Source: Desulfothermus sp964427155 (GTDB lineage: Bacteria > Desulfobacterota > Desulfovibrionia > Desulfovibrionales > Desulfothermaceae). From it: 64,000 nucleotides of DNA. Position numbers and translations under genes: made by a program. The stretch spans positions 1 to 64,000 of the forward strand of contig CAYRSC010000017.1 of the NCBI GenBank assembly GCA_964427155.1, written 5' to 3'. The notes under the pieces were generated by a model that saw nothing but the letters and a program-made list of their open reading frames with translations, did not search any database and was not told the origin of the DNA. Of this stretch, positions 51,959-61,385 are shown piece after piece (the stretch's first letter is position 1; every line of letters starts with the position of its first letter).

Positions 51959-53116
51959 TTATACAATCTCTGCTATCATCTTTGCCGCTTCCTTGAGGTC
52001 TTTTGCTGTCCTGAGATCAAGACCAGACTGTTTAAGGATCTTCCTCCCCTCCTCTGCATTTGTTCCCTCCATCCTCACCACAACAGGGACCTTTACTCCC
52101 ACCTTTTCTGCCGCGGCCACCACTCCCTTTGCAAGGACATCACATCTGAGTATTCCCCCAAAAATATTTATAAATATAGCCCTTACATTCTCATCGCTCA
52201 ATATTATACGAAAACCATTTTCCACCATCTCACTGCTGGCACCTCCACCTACATCCAAAAAATTGGCAGGTTCTGCTCCCGCCCTCTTAATAAGGTCCAT
52301 GGTGGCCATGGCGAGTCCTGCCCCATTTACAATATTTCCCACATTTCCATCCATCTTTATATAATTGAGGCCATATTTGGATGCCTCCACCTCCAGGGGA
52401 TCCTCTTCCTCAATATCACGCAACCCTTTTATCTCCTCATGTCTAAAAAGTGCATTATCATCAAAGTTTATCTTGGCATCCAGGGCAATAAATTCACCCT
52501 GTGCAGTGAGCACCAAGGGATTTATCTCTACCAAAGAACAATCATAAGAGACATATAACCTATATAGTCCCCTCATGATAGCCATAAATCCTTTTTGTCT
52601 CTCCCTTGGAAGACCAAGTCCTGCACATCCCCTTCTAAGATGTTGGGGCCACAGCCCAATTAAGGGATCCACTGCCACCTTAACTATCTTCTCAGGGGTC
52701 TTTTCCGCCACCTCTTCAATATCCATTCCCCCTGCCTCGCTCATCATAAGGACAATCTTTTCCGTAGAACGATCCAGGATAACAGAGACATAGTATTCCT
52801 TTTCAATATCCAGTGCCTCCTCCACCAGCACCTTTCTCACCAGCTTTCCTTCTGGACCTGTCTGGTGGGTCACCAACCTCATCCCGAGGATGGAAGAGGC
52901 CAAGTCCTTTACCTCCTCTGCAGAGTGGGCAAGTTTCACCCCCCCTGCCTTGCCCCTTCCCCCAGCATGTACCTGAGCCTTTATCACCACCGGGTAGCCA
53001 CCAAGCTCCTCTGCTATGGAAAGGGCCTCCTCAGGGGAAAAGGCCACCTTTCCCCGGGGGACAGGGATATTAAAATCTTTAAATAAGTCCTTTGCCTGAT
53101 ATTCATGTATCTTCAT
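51959..53116 (-). CDS. sucC: Succinyl-CoA synthetase beta subunit
   Basis: 385 residues. ATP-grasp subunit: KIHEYQAKDLFKDFNIPVPRG, VVIKAQVHAGGRGKAGGVKLA, EYYVSVILDRSTEKIVLM, INPLVLTAQGEFIALDAKINFDDNALFRH, NFLDVGGGA and FINIFGGILRCD. In the propionate route it conserves energy as ATP or GTP. Spacing to mce is 21 bases and sucD follows in tandem. Confidence 0.96.
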   Translation of the reverse strand: MKIHEYQAKDLFKDFNIPVPRGKVAFSPEEALSIAEELGGYPVVIKAQVHAGGRGKAGGVKLAHSAEEVKDLASSILGMRLVTHQTGPEGKLVRKVLVEEALDIEKEYYVSVILDRSTEKIVLMMSEAGGMDIEEVAEKTPEKIVKVAVDPLIGLWPQHLRRGCAGLGLPRERQKGFMAIMRGLYRLYVSYDCSLVEINPLVLTAQGEFIALDAKINFDDNALFRHEEIKGLRDIEEEDPLEVEASKYGLNYIKMDGNVGNIVNGAGLAMATMDLIKRAGAEPANFLDVGGGASSEMVENGFRIILSDENVRAIFINIFGGILRCDVLAKGVVAAAEKVGVKVPVVVRMEGTNAEEGRKILKQSGLDLRTAKDLKEAAKMIAEIV

Positions 53117-53137
53117 AAGACCACTCCAGCCCTTTTA

Positions 53138-53539
53138 CTACTCTTTTGAACAAAACTCCGTAAGCACCCCATGAGTGGATTTTGGATGCAAAAACGCCAC
53201 CTTCTTTCCCCCTGCTCCAGGAACAGGTTCTTCATTTATAAGTCTACACCCTGCCTCTTTAGCCCTGGAGAGCTGTGCCACAATATCGTCAGTATAGTAT
53301 GCTATATGATGAACTCCCTCCCCATTCCTCTGAAGGAATCTGGCAATAGGACTGTCCTCCGCCATGGGCTCAAGCAATTCTATATGGACATCCCCCACCT
53401 CAAAAAAGGCAGTCTTTACCTTCTGAGAGGGAACCTCTTCTACCTTCTCACATTTTATACCAAGGGCCTTCTCATAGAACCCTATAGCCTCATCTAGGGA
53501 TTTTACTGCTATTCCTATATGATCAATCTTTTTTAACAT
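53138..53539 (-). CDS. mce: Methylmalonyl-CoA epimerase
   Basis: 133 residues, VOC/glyoxalase fold with two repeats. KIDHIGIAVKSLDEAIGFYEKALG, VHIELLEPMAEDSPIARFLQRNGEGVHHIAYYTDDI and VAFLHPKSTHGVLTEFC carry the expected metal-binding His and Glu. Interconverts the (S)- and (R)-methylmalonyl-CoA, linking the carboxyltransferase product to the mutase. It lies between mmdA and sucC. Confidence 0.95.
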   Translation of the reverse strand: MLKKIDHIGIAVKSLDEAIGFYEKALGIKCEKVEEVPSQKVKTAFFEVGDVHIELLEPMAEDSPIARFLQRNGEGVHHIAYYTDDIVAQLSRAKEAGCRLINEEPVPGAGGKKVAFLHPKSTHGVLTEFCSKE

Positions 53540-53553
53540 CTGCCATCTCCTTA

Positions 53554-55110
53554 CTACATTGGGATGTTTCCGTGTTTCTTGGGTGCCCTAGCCTCTCTTT
53601 TGCTCTTTAAAAACTGAAGCGCAGCAATGAGTTTTGGCCTTGTCTGTCTAGGAAGAATTACCCCATCTATATAGCCTCTCTCAGCGGCCCTGTAGGGATT
53701 GGAAAACAACTCCTCATATTCCTTTATCTTCTCCTGCCTCTTCTTCTCTGGATCCTCTGCGGCCTTTATCTCCTTGCGATAAATGATATTAGCGGCCCCT
53801 GAGGCACCCATCACCGCTATCTCTGCAGTGGGCCAGGCATATACTATATCTGCACCTAGGTCCTTGGAACACATTGCAAGGTATGCCCCTCCATACGATT
53901 TTCTCGTTATAAGAAGCATCTTGGGAACAGTGGCCTCTGAATAACACCACAGGAGCTTGGCCCCATGCCTAATTATGCCCCCCCACTCCTGATCAGTGCC
54001 AGGGAGGTAACCAGGGACATCCGCAATGGTGAGTAGGGGGATGTTAAAGGCATCACAAAAACGAATAAACCGCGTGGCCTTATCCGATGCATTTATGTCC
54101 AGACATCCCGCATATACCTTTGGTTGATTAGCAATTATTCCAATAGGATATCCATCCAATCTTGCAAAACCCACAATAATGTTAGGGGCATAATATTCAT
54201 GGGGTTCAAAAAAATCACCATTATCTACTATGGCATGGATCACATCCTTCATGTCATAGGGCTGGTTGGGATTGTCAGGAATAATAGAATCCAGTTCAGG
54301 TGCCTCCCTGCCACTGGGATCATTTGAGGGAAGAGGGGGTGGATCTTCCATATTATTGGAGGGTAAATAGGATAAAAGCACCTTTATCTTCTCTATGGCA
54401 TCTGCATCACTCTCACATGCAAAATGGGCCACCCCACTCTTTTCATTGTGGACCATTGCCCCTCCAAGTTGTTCAAAGGTCACATCCTCTCCTGTGACAG
54501 ACTTTATTACCTCAGGCCCTGTAATAAACATATAGCTGGTATTCTTTACCATAAAGATAAAGTCTGTCATTGCAGGAGAATATACTGCACCCCCTGCAGT
54601 GGGACCCATTATTGCAGATATCTGGGGAATGACCCCAGAGGCATTGGAATTCCTGAAAAATATCTGTCCATATCCAGAAAGGGCATCCACCCCCTCCTGT
54701 ATCCTGGCCCCTCCAGAATCATTAAATCCTATAACAGGCACCCCTACCTTTAGGGCCAGGTCCATAATCTTACATATCTTCTTCGCATGCATCTCCCCCA
54801 AACTGCCTGCCCTAGAAGTAAAATCCTGGGAATAGGCACACACTGGTCTCCCATTCACCAGACCATAGCCTGTTATCACTCCATCTGCAGGGATATTCAC
54901 CTTATCCATTCCAAAAAAGGAGCACCTGTGTTTTACAAACATATCCACTTCCTGAAAGGTACCTGGATCAAAGAGTAGATCCAGTCTCTCTCTGGCGGTC
55001 AATTTTCCCTTGGACTTATGTTTTTCAACCGCCTTTTCTCCTCCCAGTTTCTTTACTTCCTCCTCAAGCTGTTTTAGCTTTTCTATCTTTTCTGCGGTGG
55101 TTAGAGACAT
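53554..55110 (-). CDS. mmdA: Propionyl-CoA/methylmalonyl-CoA carboxyltransferase subunit
   Basis: 518 residues. Two crotonase-like halves: KLTARERLDLLFDPGTFQEVD, GFNDSGGARIQEGVDALSGYGQIF, IMGPTAGGAVYSPAMTDFIFM, MVHNEKSGVAHF and VPGYLPGTDQEWGGIIRHGAKLLW, ITRKSYGGAYLAMCSKDLGAD, MGASGAANIIY. Transfers carboxyl between biotin and propionyl-CoA. No biotin carboxylase is in the operon, and with the biotinylated 5S-type protein at 59116 it could form a methylmalonyl-CoA:pyruvate transcarboxylase. It could also be the alpha subunit of a methylmalonyl-CoA decarboxylase, but no membrane subunit is present. Confidence 0.93.
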   Translation of the reverse strand: MSLTTAEKIEKLKQLEEEVKKLGGEKAVEKHKSKGKLTARERLDLLFDPGTFQEVDMFVKHRCSFFGMDKVNIPADGVITGYGLVNGRPVCAYSQDFTSRAGSLGEMHAKKICKIMDLALKVGVPVIGFNDSGGARIQEGVDALSGYGQIFFRNSNASGVIPQISAIMGPTAGGAVYSPAMTDFIFMVKNTSYMFITGPEVIKSVTGEDVTFEQLGGAMVHNEKSGVAHFACESDADAIEKIKVLLSYLPSNNMEDPPPLPSNDPSGREAPELDSIIPDNPNQPYDMKDVIHAIVDNGDFFEPHEYYAPNIIVGFARLDGYPIGIIANQPKVYAGCLDINASDKATRFIRFCDAFNIPLLTIADVPGYLPGTDQEWGGIIRHGAKLLWCYSEATVPKMLLITRKSYGGAYLAMCSKDLGADIVYAWPTAEIAVMGASGAANIIYRKEIKAAEDPEKKRQEKIKEYEELFSNPYRAAERGYIDGVILPRQTRPKLIAALQFLKSKREARAPKKHGNIPM

Positions 55111-55136
55111 ACTAACTCCTCGTATATTTTAAAGGT

Positions 55137-56780
55137 TTAATCCCGGTATTCTCCAAATACCTCTCTGAGTACCCCGCAAATCTCACCAATGGTAGCGTAT
55201 TCACGCACCGCATCTACAATATAATCCATGAGATTCTCATCTCCCCTGGCTGCATCCTCAAGGGCCTTTAAGGCCTTTTCCACTTTGGAATTATCCCTAT
55301 TCTTCCTCACCTCCCTCACTCTCTCCACCTGTCGCCTCTCAACCTCCTTATCTATCTTAAGGATAGGCACCTTTACAGACTCCTTACTCTGAAACTCATT
55401 TACACCCACTATTATCCGCTCCTTACTCTCTATCTGCCTCTGGTACTCATAGGCGGAATCCTCTATCTGTCTCTGGATAAATCCACTTTCAATGGCAGCA
55501 ATCACTCCGCCCATGTCATCTATCTTTTTCATAAGGGCAAAGGCCTCTTCTTCTATCTTATCTGTAAGTTCCTCAACAAGATAAGAACCACCTAGCACAT
55601 CTATAGAGTTTGCAACCCCAGATTCATAGGCAATTATCTGCTGGGTCCGCAGGGCAGTCCTCACAGAATCCTCTGTGGGAAGGGTAAGGGCCTCATCTTT
55701 GGAGTTGGTATGTAAAGACTGGGTCCCTCCTAACACTGCGGCCAAGGCCTGAAGGGCCACTCTCACCACATTATTGTCAATCTGCTGAGCAGTTAAGGTA
55801 TGGCCCGCTGTCTGGGTATGAAAACGAAGCATCCATGACTTTGGATCCTTGGCACCAAACCTCTCCCTCATTATCTTGGACCACATCCGACGAGCCGCCC
55901 TGAACTTGGCCACCTCTTCAATGATGTCAGTGGTGGCATTGAAGAAAAAGGAAAGTCTCTTTCCAAATACATCCACGTCCAATCCTGCATCTATTGCGGT
56001 CTCCACATATGTACATCCATTGGCAAGGGTAAAGGCCACCTCTTGGACAGCCGTGGAACCCGCCTCCCTTATATGATACCCTGAAATAGAGATGGTATTA
56101 AACAGTGGTGTATTTTTACTACACCATTCAAATATATTGGTTATTATACGAAGACTTGGCCTTGGAGGGAAAATATAGGTCCCCCTTGCCACATACTCCT
56201 TTAATATATCATTCTGGATGGTCCCTCTGAGTTTTTCCCTGGCCACCCCCTGCTTTTCTCCAACCACCACATACATGGCCAGAAGCACTGCCGCAGGGGA
56301 ATTAATGGTCATAGAGGTAGAGACCTTATCCAGGGGTATCTGATCAAAGAGGATCTCCATATCTGCAAGGGAATCAATGGCCACTCCTACCTTTCCCACC
56401 TCTCCCTTGCTCATGGGATGATCTGAGTCATAACCAATCTGCGTGGGTAGATCAAAGGCAACGGAGAGACCTGTCTGTCCCTGTTCCAGCAGATACCTAT
56501 ATCTCTCATTGGTCTCTCTGGCAGTGGCAAAACCCGCATATTGTCTCATGGTCCAGAGCCTGGACCTATACATGGTGGGTTGGACTCCTCGGGTATAGGG
56601 ATACTGACCAGGAAAACCCAATTTCTCCAGGTAGTCCTCATCTATCTCCTGAGGAAGTGCCACCCTGGGAAGGGGGAGCCCCCCAAGGGTCCTGAACTCC
56701 TTTTTCCTCTCTGGGAATCTCGCCAGGACCTTTGACAATATCTTATCTTCCCACTCCTTATATTTTGGATGCACAGACAT
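55137..56780 (-). CDS. mcmA: Methylmalonyl-CoA mutase large subunit
   Basis: 547 residues. GFPGQYPYTRGVQPTMYRSRLWTMRQYAGFATA contains Tyr81, and GTIQNDILKEYVARGTYIFPP contains Arg199; these are the residues that hold methylmalonyl-CoA. FNTISISGYHIREAGSTAVQE and GGTQSLHTNSKDEA are further conserved barrel segments. It converts (R)-methylmalonyl-CoA to succinyl-CoA using adenosylcobalamin bound by the separate McmB. It is followed by mmdA with 26 bases between, where the repeated leader motif overlaps its stop codon. Confidence 0.96.
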   Translation of the reverse strand: MSVHPKYKEWEDKILSKVLARFPERKKEFRTLGGLPLPRVALPQEIDEDYLEKLGFPGQYPYTRGVQPTMYRSRLWTMRQYAGFATARETNERYRYLLEQGQTGLSVAFDLPTQIGYDSDHPMSKGEVGKVGVAIDSLADMEILFDQIPLDKVSTSMTINSPAAVLLAMYVVVGEKQGVAREKLRGTIQNDILKEYVARGTYIFPPRPSLRIITNIFEWCSKNTPLFNTISISGYHIREAGSTAVQEVAFTLANGCTYVETAIDAGLDVDVFGKRLSFFFNATTDIIEEVAKFRAARRMWSKIMRERFGAKDPKSWMLRFHTQTAGHTLTAQQIDNNVVRVALQALAAVLGGTQSLHTNSKDEALTLPTEDSVRTALRTQQIIAYESGVANSIDVLGGSYLVEELTDKIEEEAFALMKKIDDMGGVIAAIESGFIQRQIEDSAYEYQRQIESKERIIVGVNEFQSKESVKVPILKIDKEVERRQVERVREVRKNRDNSKVEKALKALEDAARGDENLMDYIVDAVREYATIGEICGVLREVFGEYRD

Positions 56781-56808
56781 AATTATCCCACCCCTTTTTT
56801 CATTATGT

Positions 56809-57726
56809 TTAGAGTTGAATAGAACTGGTTATCTTCTGGGCCATCTCCTTGGCAATTATCCGGGGATCCACCTTCAGGTCCACCTCTCGTTTCTCTGCCC
56901 ATTTCTCTAATTCATCCCGTATCATCTCTATAATCCAATCCACTACTTCTTTTTTCCTGGCCTCCCATCTGCGCCTCTGTTTCGCCCCGGAATCTGTCTC
57001 CCGTTGATATATGCTCTCCATCACCTCATATAGCCTATCCACTCCTTTCCCCTCTGAGGCAATGGTCAAAATGACCTCTGTTCCCTTTTCTCTTGCTATC
57101 TCGCTAAGTTCCACTGCCAACATCTGAGCCTCTGGTTTATCCGCCTTATTTACCACCATCACATCCGCAACTTCCATGAGTCCAGCCTTCAGGGCCTGAA
57201 TGTCATCTCCCAGACCAGGGGCAGATACCAAGGCAGTCACATCAGCTATCTTTATAATATCTATCTCAGACTGTCCCACTCCCACGGTCTCAATAATTAT
57301 TGGATTACATCCTGAAGTGGCCAAGATTCTAGCAACTGCCCCTGCAGAGGCACAGAGACCTCCCAGTCTTCCCCTGGTAGCCATGGACCTTATCACCACA
57401 TCATTATCCAGGGCATGGTCCATCATCCTGATCCTATCTCCATGAATAGCACCCCCTGAGATAGGAGAGGAGGGATCCACAGCAATGACCCCAACCCTCT
57501 TTCCCATTGACCTGCAATGCCCAATGAGTTTGCCCGTAAGTGTAGATTTACCTGCCCCAGGAGGACCTGTAATCCCAAAGACCATGGTCCTCTCTATGGC
57601 CTCATCATCCAGTCCCTGAAGCAACTCATCTATTCCTTCATCGCCGTTCTCCACAATAGTAATGGCCCTTGCAATGGCCCGGGGGGAATGTTCCCTTATC
57701 CCTTGTAGGATCTCTTTTATCTCCAT
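56809..57726 (-). CDS. meaB: MeaB/ArgK-type GTPase, mutase chaperone (module 1)
   Basis: 305 residues. GITGPPGAGKSTLTGKLIGHC (P-loop), IAVDPSSPISGGAIHGDRIRM, VIRSMATRGRLGGLC, IIETVGVGQSEIDIIK and VVNKADKPEA. The gene directly abuts mcmB and precedes mcmA, so it should protect and reload the methylmalonyl-CoA mutase. Only the core motifs match the copy at 43503, indicating old divergence rather than recent duplication. Confidence 0.92.
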   Translation of the reverse strand: MEIKEILQGIREHSPRAIARAITIVENGDEGIDELLQGLDDEAIERTMVFGITGPPGAGKSTLTGKLIGHCRSMGKRVGVIAVDPSSPISGGAIHGDRIRMMDHALDNDVVIRSMATRGRLGGLCASAGAVARILATSGCNPIIIETVGVGQSEIDIIKIADVTALVSAPGLGDDIQALKAGLMEVADVMVVNKADKPEAQMLAVELSEIAREKGTEVILTIASEGKGVDRLYEVMESIYQRETDSGAKQRRRWEARKKEVVDWIIEMIRDELEKWAEKREVDLKVDPRIIAKEMAQKITSSIQL

Positions 57727-58131
57727 CTACCTCTTCTCACACAGTTCTCTAAAGGTTTCTATTATCTCTTCCATAGGCGTACCTGGGGTAAACACCTTTT
57801 TTATCCCCCTCTTTTCCAGCTCTTCTATATCCTCCTCTGGGATTATCCCCCCCCCAATCACCGGGATATCCTCAGCCCCATGCTTTTTAAGGGCCTCCAC
57901 CACCTCAGAAAACAACTCCATATGGGCACCGGAGAGGGAAGAAAGACCCACAACATCCACATCCTCCTGAATAGCCGCCATTGCAATCTCTTCAGGAGTC
58001 CTTCTTATGCCAGTATATACCACCTCAAAACCACTATCCCTCAGGGCCCGGGCTATACATTTAGCTCCCCTATCATGCCCATCCAGCCCTGGTTTTCCTA
58101 TGAGTACCCTGTAAACCTTTTTCTCTCCCAT
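57727..58131 (-). CDS. mcmB: Methylmalonyl-CoA mutase cobalamin-binding subunit
   Basis: 134 residues. IGKPGLDGHDRGAKCIARALRDSGF (DxHxxG), LSSLSGAHMELF and VIGGGIIPEEDIEEL form the B12 pocket. In two-subunit mutases this domain is separate from the catalytic barrel. It stops where meaB starts, without a gap. Confidence 0.94.
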   Translation of the reverse strand: MGEKKVYRVLIGKPGLDGHDRGAKCIARALRDSGFEVVYTGIRRTPEEIAMAAIQEDVDVVGLSSLSGAHMELFSEVVEALKKHGAEDIPVIGGGIIPEEDIEELEKRGIKKVFTPGTPMEEIIETFRELCEKR

Positions 58132-58150
58132 ATAAGGCCCCCAAAAAAAT

Positions 58151-59083
58151 CTAAATGTTTATCTTCTTTACGAGATTCTTCACGGCATCCACAGACCTGG
58201 CAAAGGCCTCTTTCTCCTCGGGTAATAACTCTATCTCTATTATCTCCTCCACCCCATTTCCACCAAGTTTTACAGGAACCCCCACAAAATAGCCACCCAC
58301 ATCATATTCCTTATCACAGTAGGCGGCACAGGGCAGAATACGCTTCTTATCCTTTAAAATAGACTCTGCCATCTGAACTGCCGCAGCAGAGGGGGCAAAA
58401 AAGGCACTCCCTGTCTTTAAAAGACTCACTATCTCTCCACCACCTTTTCTGGTCCTCTCCACCATGGCATCTATCTTTTCTTTGGAAAGCAACTTGGTAA
58501 TGGGGATACCTGCAACAGTGCTATACCTTGGTAATGGCACCATCTGATCTCCATGGCCCCCCAGGACAAAGGCAGTGACGTCCTCCACCGAGACATTTAA
58601 CTCCATGGCAATAAAGGTCCTGAAACGGGCAGAGTCCAATATCCCTGCCATACCAACCACCCTGTTTACGGGAAATCCACTCACTTTATGGGCCACATAG
58701 ACCATGGCATCTAAGGGATTGGATACCACAATGAGTACTGCATTGGGAGAATATTTGGCAACCTGTTCCACAACCCCTTTTACTATCTCAGTATTCTTGG
58801 CCAACAAATCATCCCTGCTCATACCAGGTTTTCTGGCAAGACCAGCGGTTATAATTACCACATCAGAATCTGCTGTATCCTTATAGTCATTGGTACCAAT
58901 GATCTCAGAATCAAACCCCTCTATAGGAGAAGCCTCTCTAAGGTCCAGACCCTTTCCCTGGGGCATCCCTTCCACTATATCCAATAAACATATATCTCCC
59001 AACTCCTTACTGGCGGCCCAATGGGCTGCGGTTGCCCCTACATTTCCTCCACCAATTATGGATATCTTTTTTCTCCTGTGCAT
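58151..59083 (-). CDS. mdh: Malate dehydrogenase (LDH-like type)
   Basis: 310 residues. KISIIGGGNVGATAAHWAASK is the NAD site, VVIITAGLARKPGMSRDDLLAKN is the mobile loop with the Arg that selects dicarboxylates, VVSNPLDAMVYV, GMAGILDSARFRTFIA and GGHGDQMVPLPRYSTV contain the catalytic residues. Oxidises malate to oxaloacetate in the propionate route and delivers it to the carboxyltransferase encoded upstream. Confidence 0.95.
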   Translation of the reverse strand: MHRRKKISIIGGGNVGATAAHWAASKELGDICLLDIVEGMPQGKGLDLREASPIEGFDSEIIGTNDYKDTADSDVVIITAGLARKPGMSRDDLLAKNTEIVKGVVEQVAKYSPNAVLIVVSNPLDAMVYVAHKVSGFPVNRVVGMAGILDSARFRTFIAMELNVSVEDVTAFVLGGHGDQMVPLPRYSTVAGIPITKLLSKEKIDAMVERTRKGGGEIVSLLKTGSAFFAPSAAAVQMAESILKDKKRILPCAAYCDKEYDVGGYFVGVPVKLGGNGVEEIIEIELLPEEKEAFARSVDAVKNLVKKINI

Positions 59084-59115
59084 ATCAACACCCCTGATTT
59101 TTCTATGGTTAAACC

Positions 59116-61140
59116 CTATCCTATCACCACCAATACCTGCCCCTTCTGGACATTTTCCCCTTCTTTACACCTTATCTCCTTAACTACTCCTGAGGCAGGT
59201 GCAGTAATGGAATTTTCCATCTTCATGGCCTCTAAGATGAGGAGTACATCCCCCTCCTCCACCTTGTCTCCTTCCTTCTTCTCCAGCCGGATGATTATAC
59301 CAGGCATAGGTGCCTCAACTGGAGTGCCTTCCACAGGGGCACTGACCTTCTCCGCCTTTTTCTCTTCCTTTTTCTCCTCTGTCTTTGCAGGCTTAGAGGG
59401 AGCGGCAGGTTTTGCCACAGGCGCAGAGGGAGCAGATGGCATCTGCTGGGGCATGGCCCCCATGGGAGGCATATATCCTGCCATTGGCGAAATAGAGGTC
59501 ACCATAGGTGTCCCTCCAACTGCCTCTACCTCTACCTTAAAGTATTCATCGTCCACAAACACATTAAATGTCCTTATGCCCTCTCCCTTTTCCGGGGCCT
59601 CTTTCTGGGGCCTTTCCACCAACAACCCCTTCTTTGCCTTCTCTATGAGTTCCTGCTCCTTCTTTACATCCTCCAGGGTCTTGGGCTTCACGTCCTCAGG
59701 GATCTCCTCCAGCCCATATTTCCATCTCAAGAACCTCTTACCTGTGGTTGGATAAAGTGCATATATGAGGAGGTCATCCATATCCTTGGCAAGGTCACCA
59801 ATCTCCTTTTTGGCCTTTTCCAGCTCTGGCTCAAGGATATCCGCGGGCCTACCTGTATATGGAGTCTCTCCTCTGGGATATCCCTTTAATGCCTTTTTCT
59901 GTACCTCAGGATCAATGGGCACAGGGGTTTTCCCATAAAGACCATAACATAGATCCTTCACCTGGGCGGTTATCATCTTATATCTCTCATCTTCTGTATC
60001 AAACAGGACGTTATTCACCGTCTGAGTACCCACTATCTGAGAGGTTGGGGTCACTAGGGGCACCTGACCAAGTTCCTTTCTCACCCTTGGCAACTCTTTA
60101 AACACCTCTGACAGCTTATCAATGGCATCCATCTCCCTGAGCTGATTTACGAGATTAGACAACATTCCACCAGGTGTCTGATGTAGAAGGACATTTACAT
60201 CTATTACCGACATCCTATCATCCAGGAGATGCCTATACTTTGGAGAGATCTTATTGAAATATTCTGCACACTTGATTAGCTGTTTCAAATCCAGTCCTGT
60301 ATCTCTATTTGTCCCCCTTAAGGTAACCACCAGGGGCTCCACTGCTGGATGAGATGTCCTATAGGCCCAAGGGGATAGACAGGTGTCAACTATATCCACC
60401 CCCGCCTCTATTGCCTTCAAAAGAGACATATCCGCCATTCCAGAAGTAAAATGGCTATGGAGATGAATGGGGACCTTCACGGTTTCCTTAAGGGCCTTGA
60501 TGAGGATATAGGCATCATAGGGGGCGATCAATCCTGCCATGTCTTTTATGCAGATAGTATCTGCCCCCATATCTTCCAGTTCTCTGGCCTTATCCAGATA
60601 ATATTGCAGATTATAGACATCTCCTCCCATCCTCTCTTCTGTTAGAGAGTAACAGATAGTACCCTGAAAGTGCTTATTGTGCTTCTTTATCACCTTTACC
60701 ACTGTCTTGAAGTTCCTGAAATCATTCAGGGCGTCAAATACCCTGAAGATATCTATACCATTTTCACAACACCTCTCCACAAATGCCTCTGCCACATCAT
60801 CTGCATAATTTCTGTATCCCACCAGGTTCTGTCCCCTCAGGAGCATGGAAAAAGGGGTATTTTTTATATACTTCTTCAGGGTACGTATCCTCTCCCAGGG
60901 GTCCTCAGCCAAAAACCTATGCATGGTATCAAAGGTGGCGCCCCCCCAGACCTCCATGGAATAAAAACCACACTTGTCCATCTCCTCTGCAATTGGAATA
61001 AAATCTTCTGTCCTCCCCCTTGTGGCAAAAAGGGACTGATGTCCATCCCTCATAGTAAGGTCCTGTATCTTTACAGGATTGGTAACCTCCACCTTATCTT
61101 CCAGAGTGCCTGCCAGGACTACTCCATGTTTTTCAACCAT
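59116..61140 (-). CDS. Biotin-containing carboxyltransferase (PycB/OadA/transcarboxylase 5S type)
   Basis: 674 residues. A TIM-barrel carboxyltransferase (IQDLTMRDGHQSLFATRGR, EVWGGATFDTMHRFLAEDPWERI, RGQNLVGYRNYADDV, TICIKDMAGLIAPYDA, IHLHSHFTSGMADM) is joined through a conserved C-terminal domain and an Ala/Pro/Lys-rich linker (about 560-600) to a biotinyl domain (ILLILEAMKMENSITAPASG), the biotinylated Lys being in AMKME. It converts between oxaloacetate and pyruvate by moving carboxyl to biotin. Candidates are pyruvate carboxylase B subunit, oxaloacetate decarboxylase alpha, or the fused 5S/1.3S part of transcarboxylase. The last is favoured by mmdA in the same operon and by absence of biotin carboxylase and Na+ pump genes. 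Confidence 0.9.
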   Translation of the reverse strand: MVEKHGVVLAGTLEDKVEVTNPVKIQDLTMRDGHQSLFATRGRTEDFIPIAEEMDKCGFYSMEVWGGATFDTMHRFLAEDPWERIRTLKKYIKNTPFSMLLRGQNLVGYRNYADDVAEAFVERCCENGIDIFRVFDALNDFRNFKTVVKVIKKHNKHFQGTICYSLTEERMGGDVYNLQYYLDKARELEDMGADTICIKDMAGLIAPYDAYILIKALKETVKVPIHLHSHFTSGMADMSLLKAIEAGVDIVDTCLSPWAYRTSHPAVEPLVVTLRGTNRDTGLDLKQLIKCAEYFNKISPKYRHLLDDRMSVIDVNVLLHQTPGGMLSNLVNQLREMDAIDKLSEVFKELPRVRKELGQVPLVTPTSQIVGTQTVNNVLFDTEDERYKMITAQVKDLCYGLYGKTPVPIDPEVQKKALKGYPRGETPYTGRPADILEPELEKAKKEIGDLAKDMDDLLIYALYPTTGKRFLRWKYGLEEIPEDVKPKTLEDVKKEQELIEKAKKGLLVERPQKEAPEKGEGIRTFNVFVDDEYFKVEVEAVGGTPMVTSISPMAGYMPPMGAMPQQMPSAPSAPVAKPAAPSKPAKTEEKKEEKKAEKVSAPVEGTPVEAPMPGIIIRLEKKEGDKVEEGDVLLILEAMKMENSITAPASGVVKEIRCKEGENVQKGQVLVVIG

Positions 61141-61155
61141 AACAAACTCCTTGCT

Positions 61156-61374
61156 TTAAGATTTACACATCCTCATTTGCCAGTTAAAACGTCTCTCCAT
61201 CACCATACACCTTCCAGAAAAGGACCAGGGGCTAGTTATAGGTAATACTGGCCTCTGCTCCACATATACTGGAGGTGCATATACGCTCATGGCCTGGAGA
61301 GAAAGGGCCTCCTCTTCCAGATACATGTGTATAGCGGCAGATATTGCCGCCACTATCTTTTCTTTTCTATCCAT
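61156..61374 (-). CDS. Small protein associated with biotin-dependent carboxyltransferase, unknown function
   Basis: 72 residues with GGAG 7 bases before the ATG. The first half (KEKIVAAISAAIHMYLEEEA) is an amphipathic helix; the second ends SPWSFSGRCMVMERRFNWQMR. This layout, an N-terminal helix and a C-terminal Pro-Trp/Gly-Arg plus Arg-rich segment, recalls the short subunits encoded beside methylmalonyl-CoA or oxaloacetate carboxyltransferases, but I cannot name the family. It sits 15 bases before the 5S-type gene and 11 bases after the fumarase beta gene. Confidence 0.68.
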   Translation of the reverse strand: MDRKEKIVAAISAAIHMYLEEEALSLQAMSVYAPPVYVEQRPVLPITSPWSFSGRCMVMERRFNWQMRMCKS

Positions 61375-61385
61375 AAAAAACTCCG

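Noticed and set aside
59116..61140. Na+-pumping oxaloacetate decarboxylase
   Set aside because: No beta or gamma membrane subunit genes accompany it in the window.
60670..61245. 191-codon plus-strand frame opposite the 5S-type gene
   Set aside because: Antisense to a conserved gene, with no ribosome site and unusual composition.
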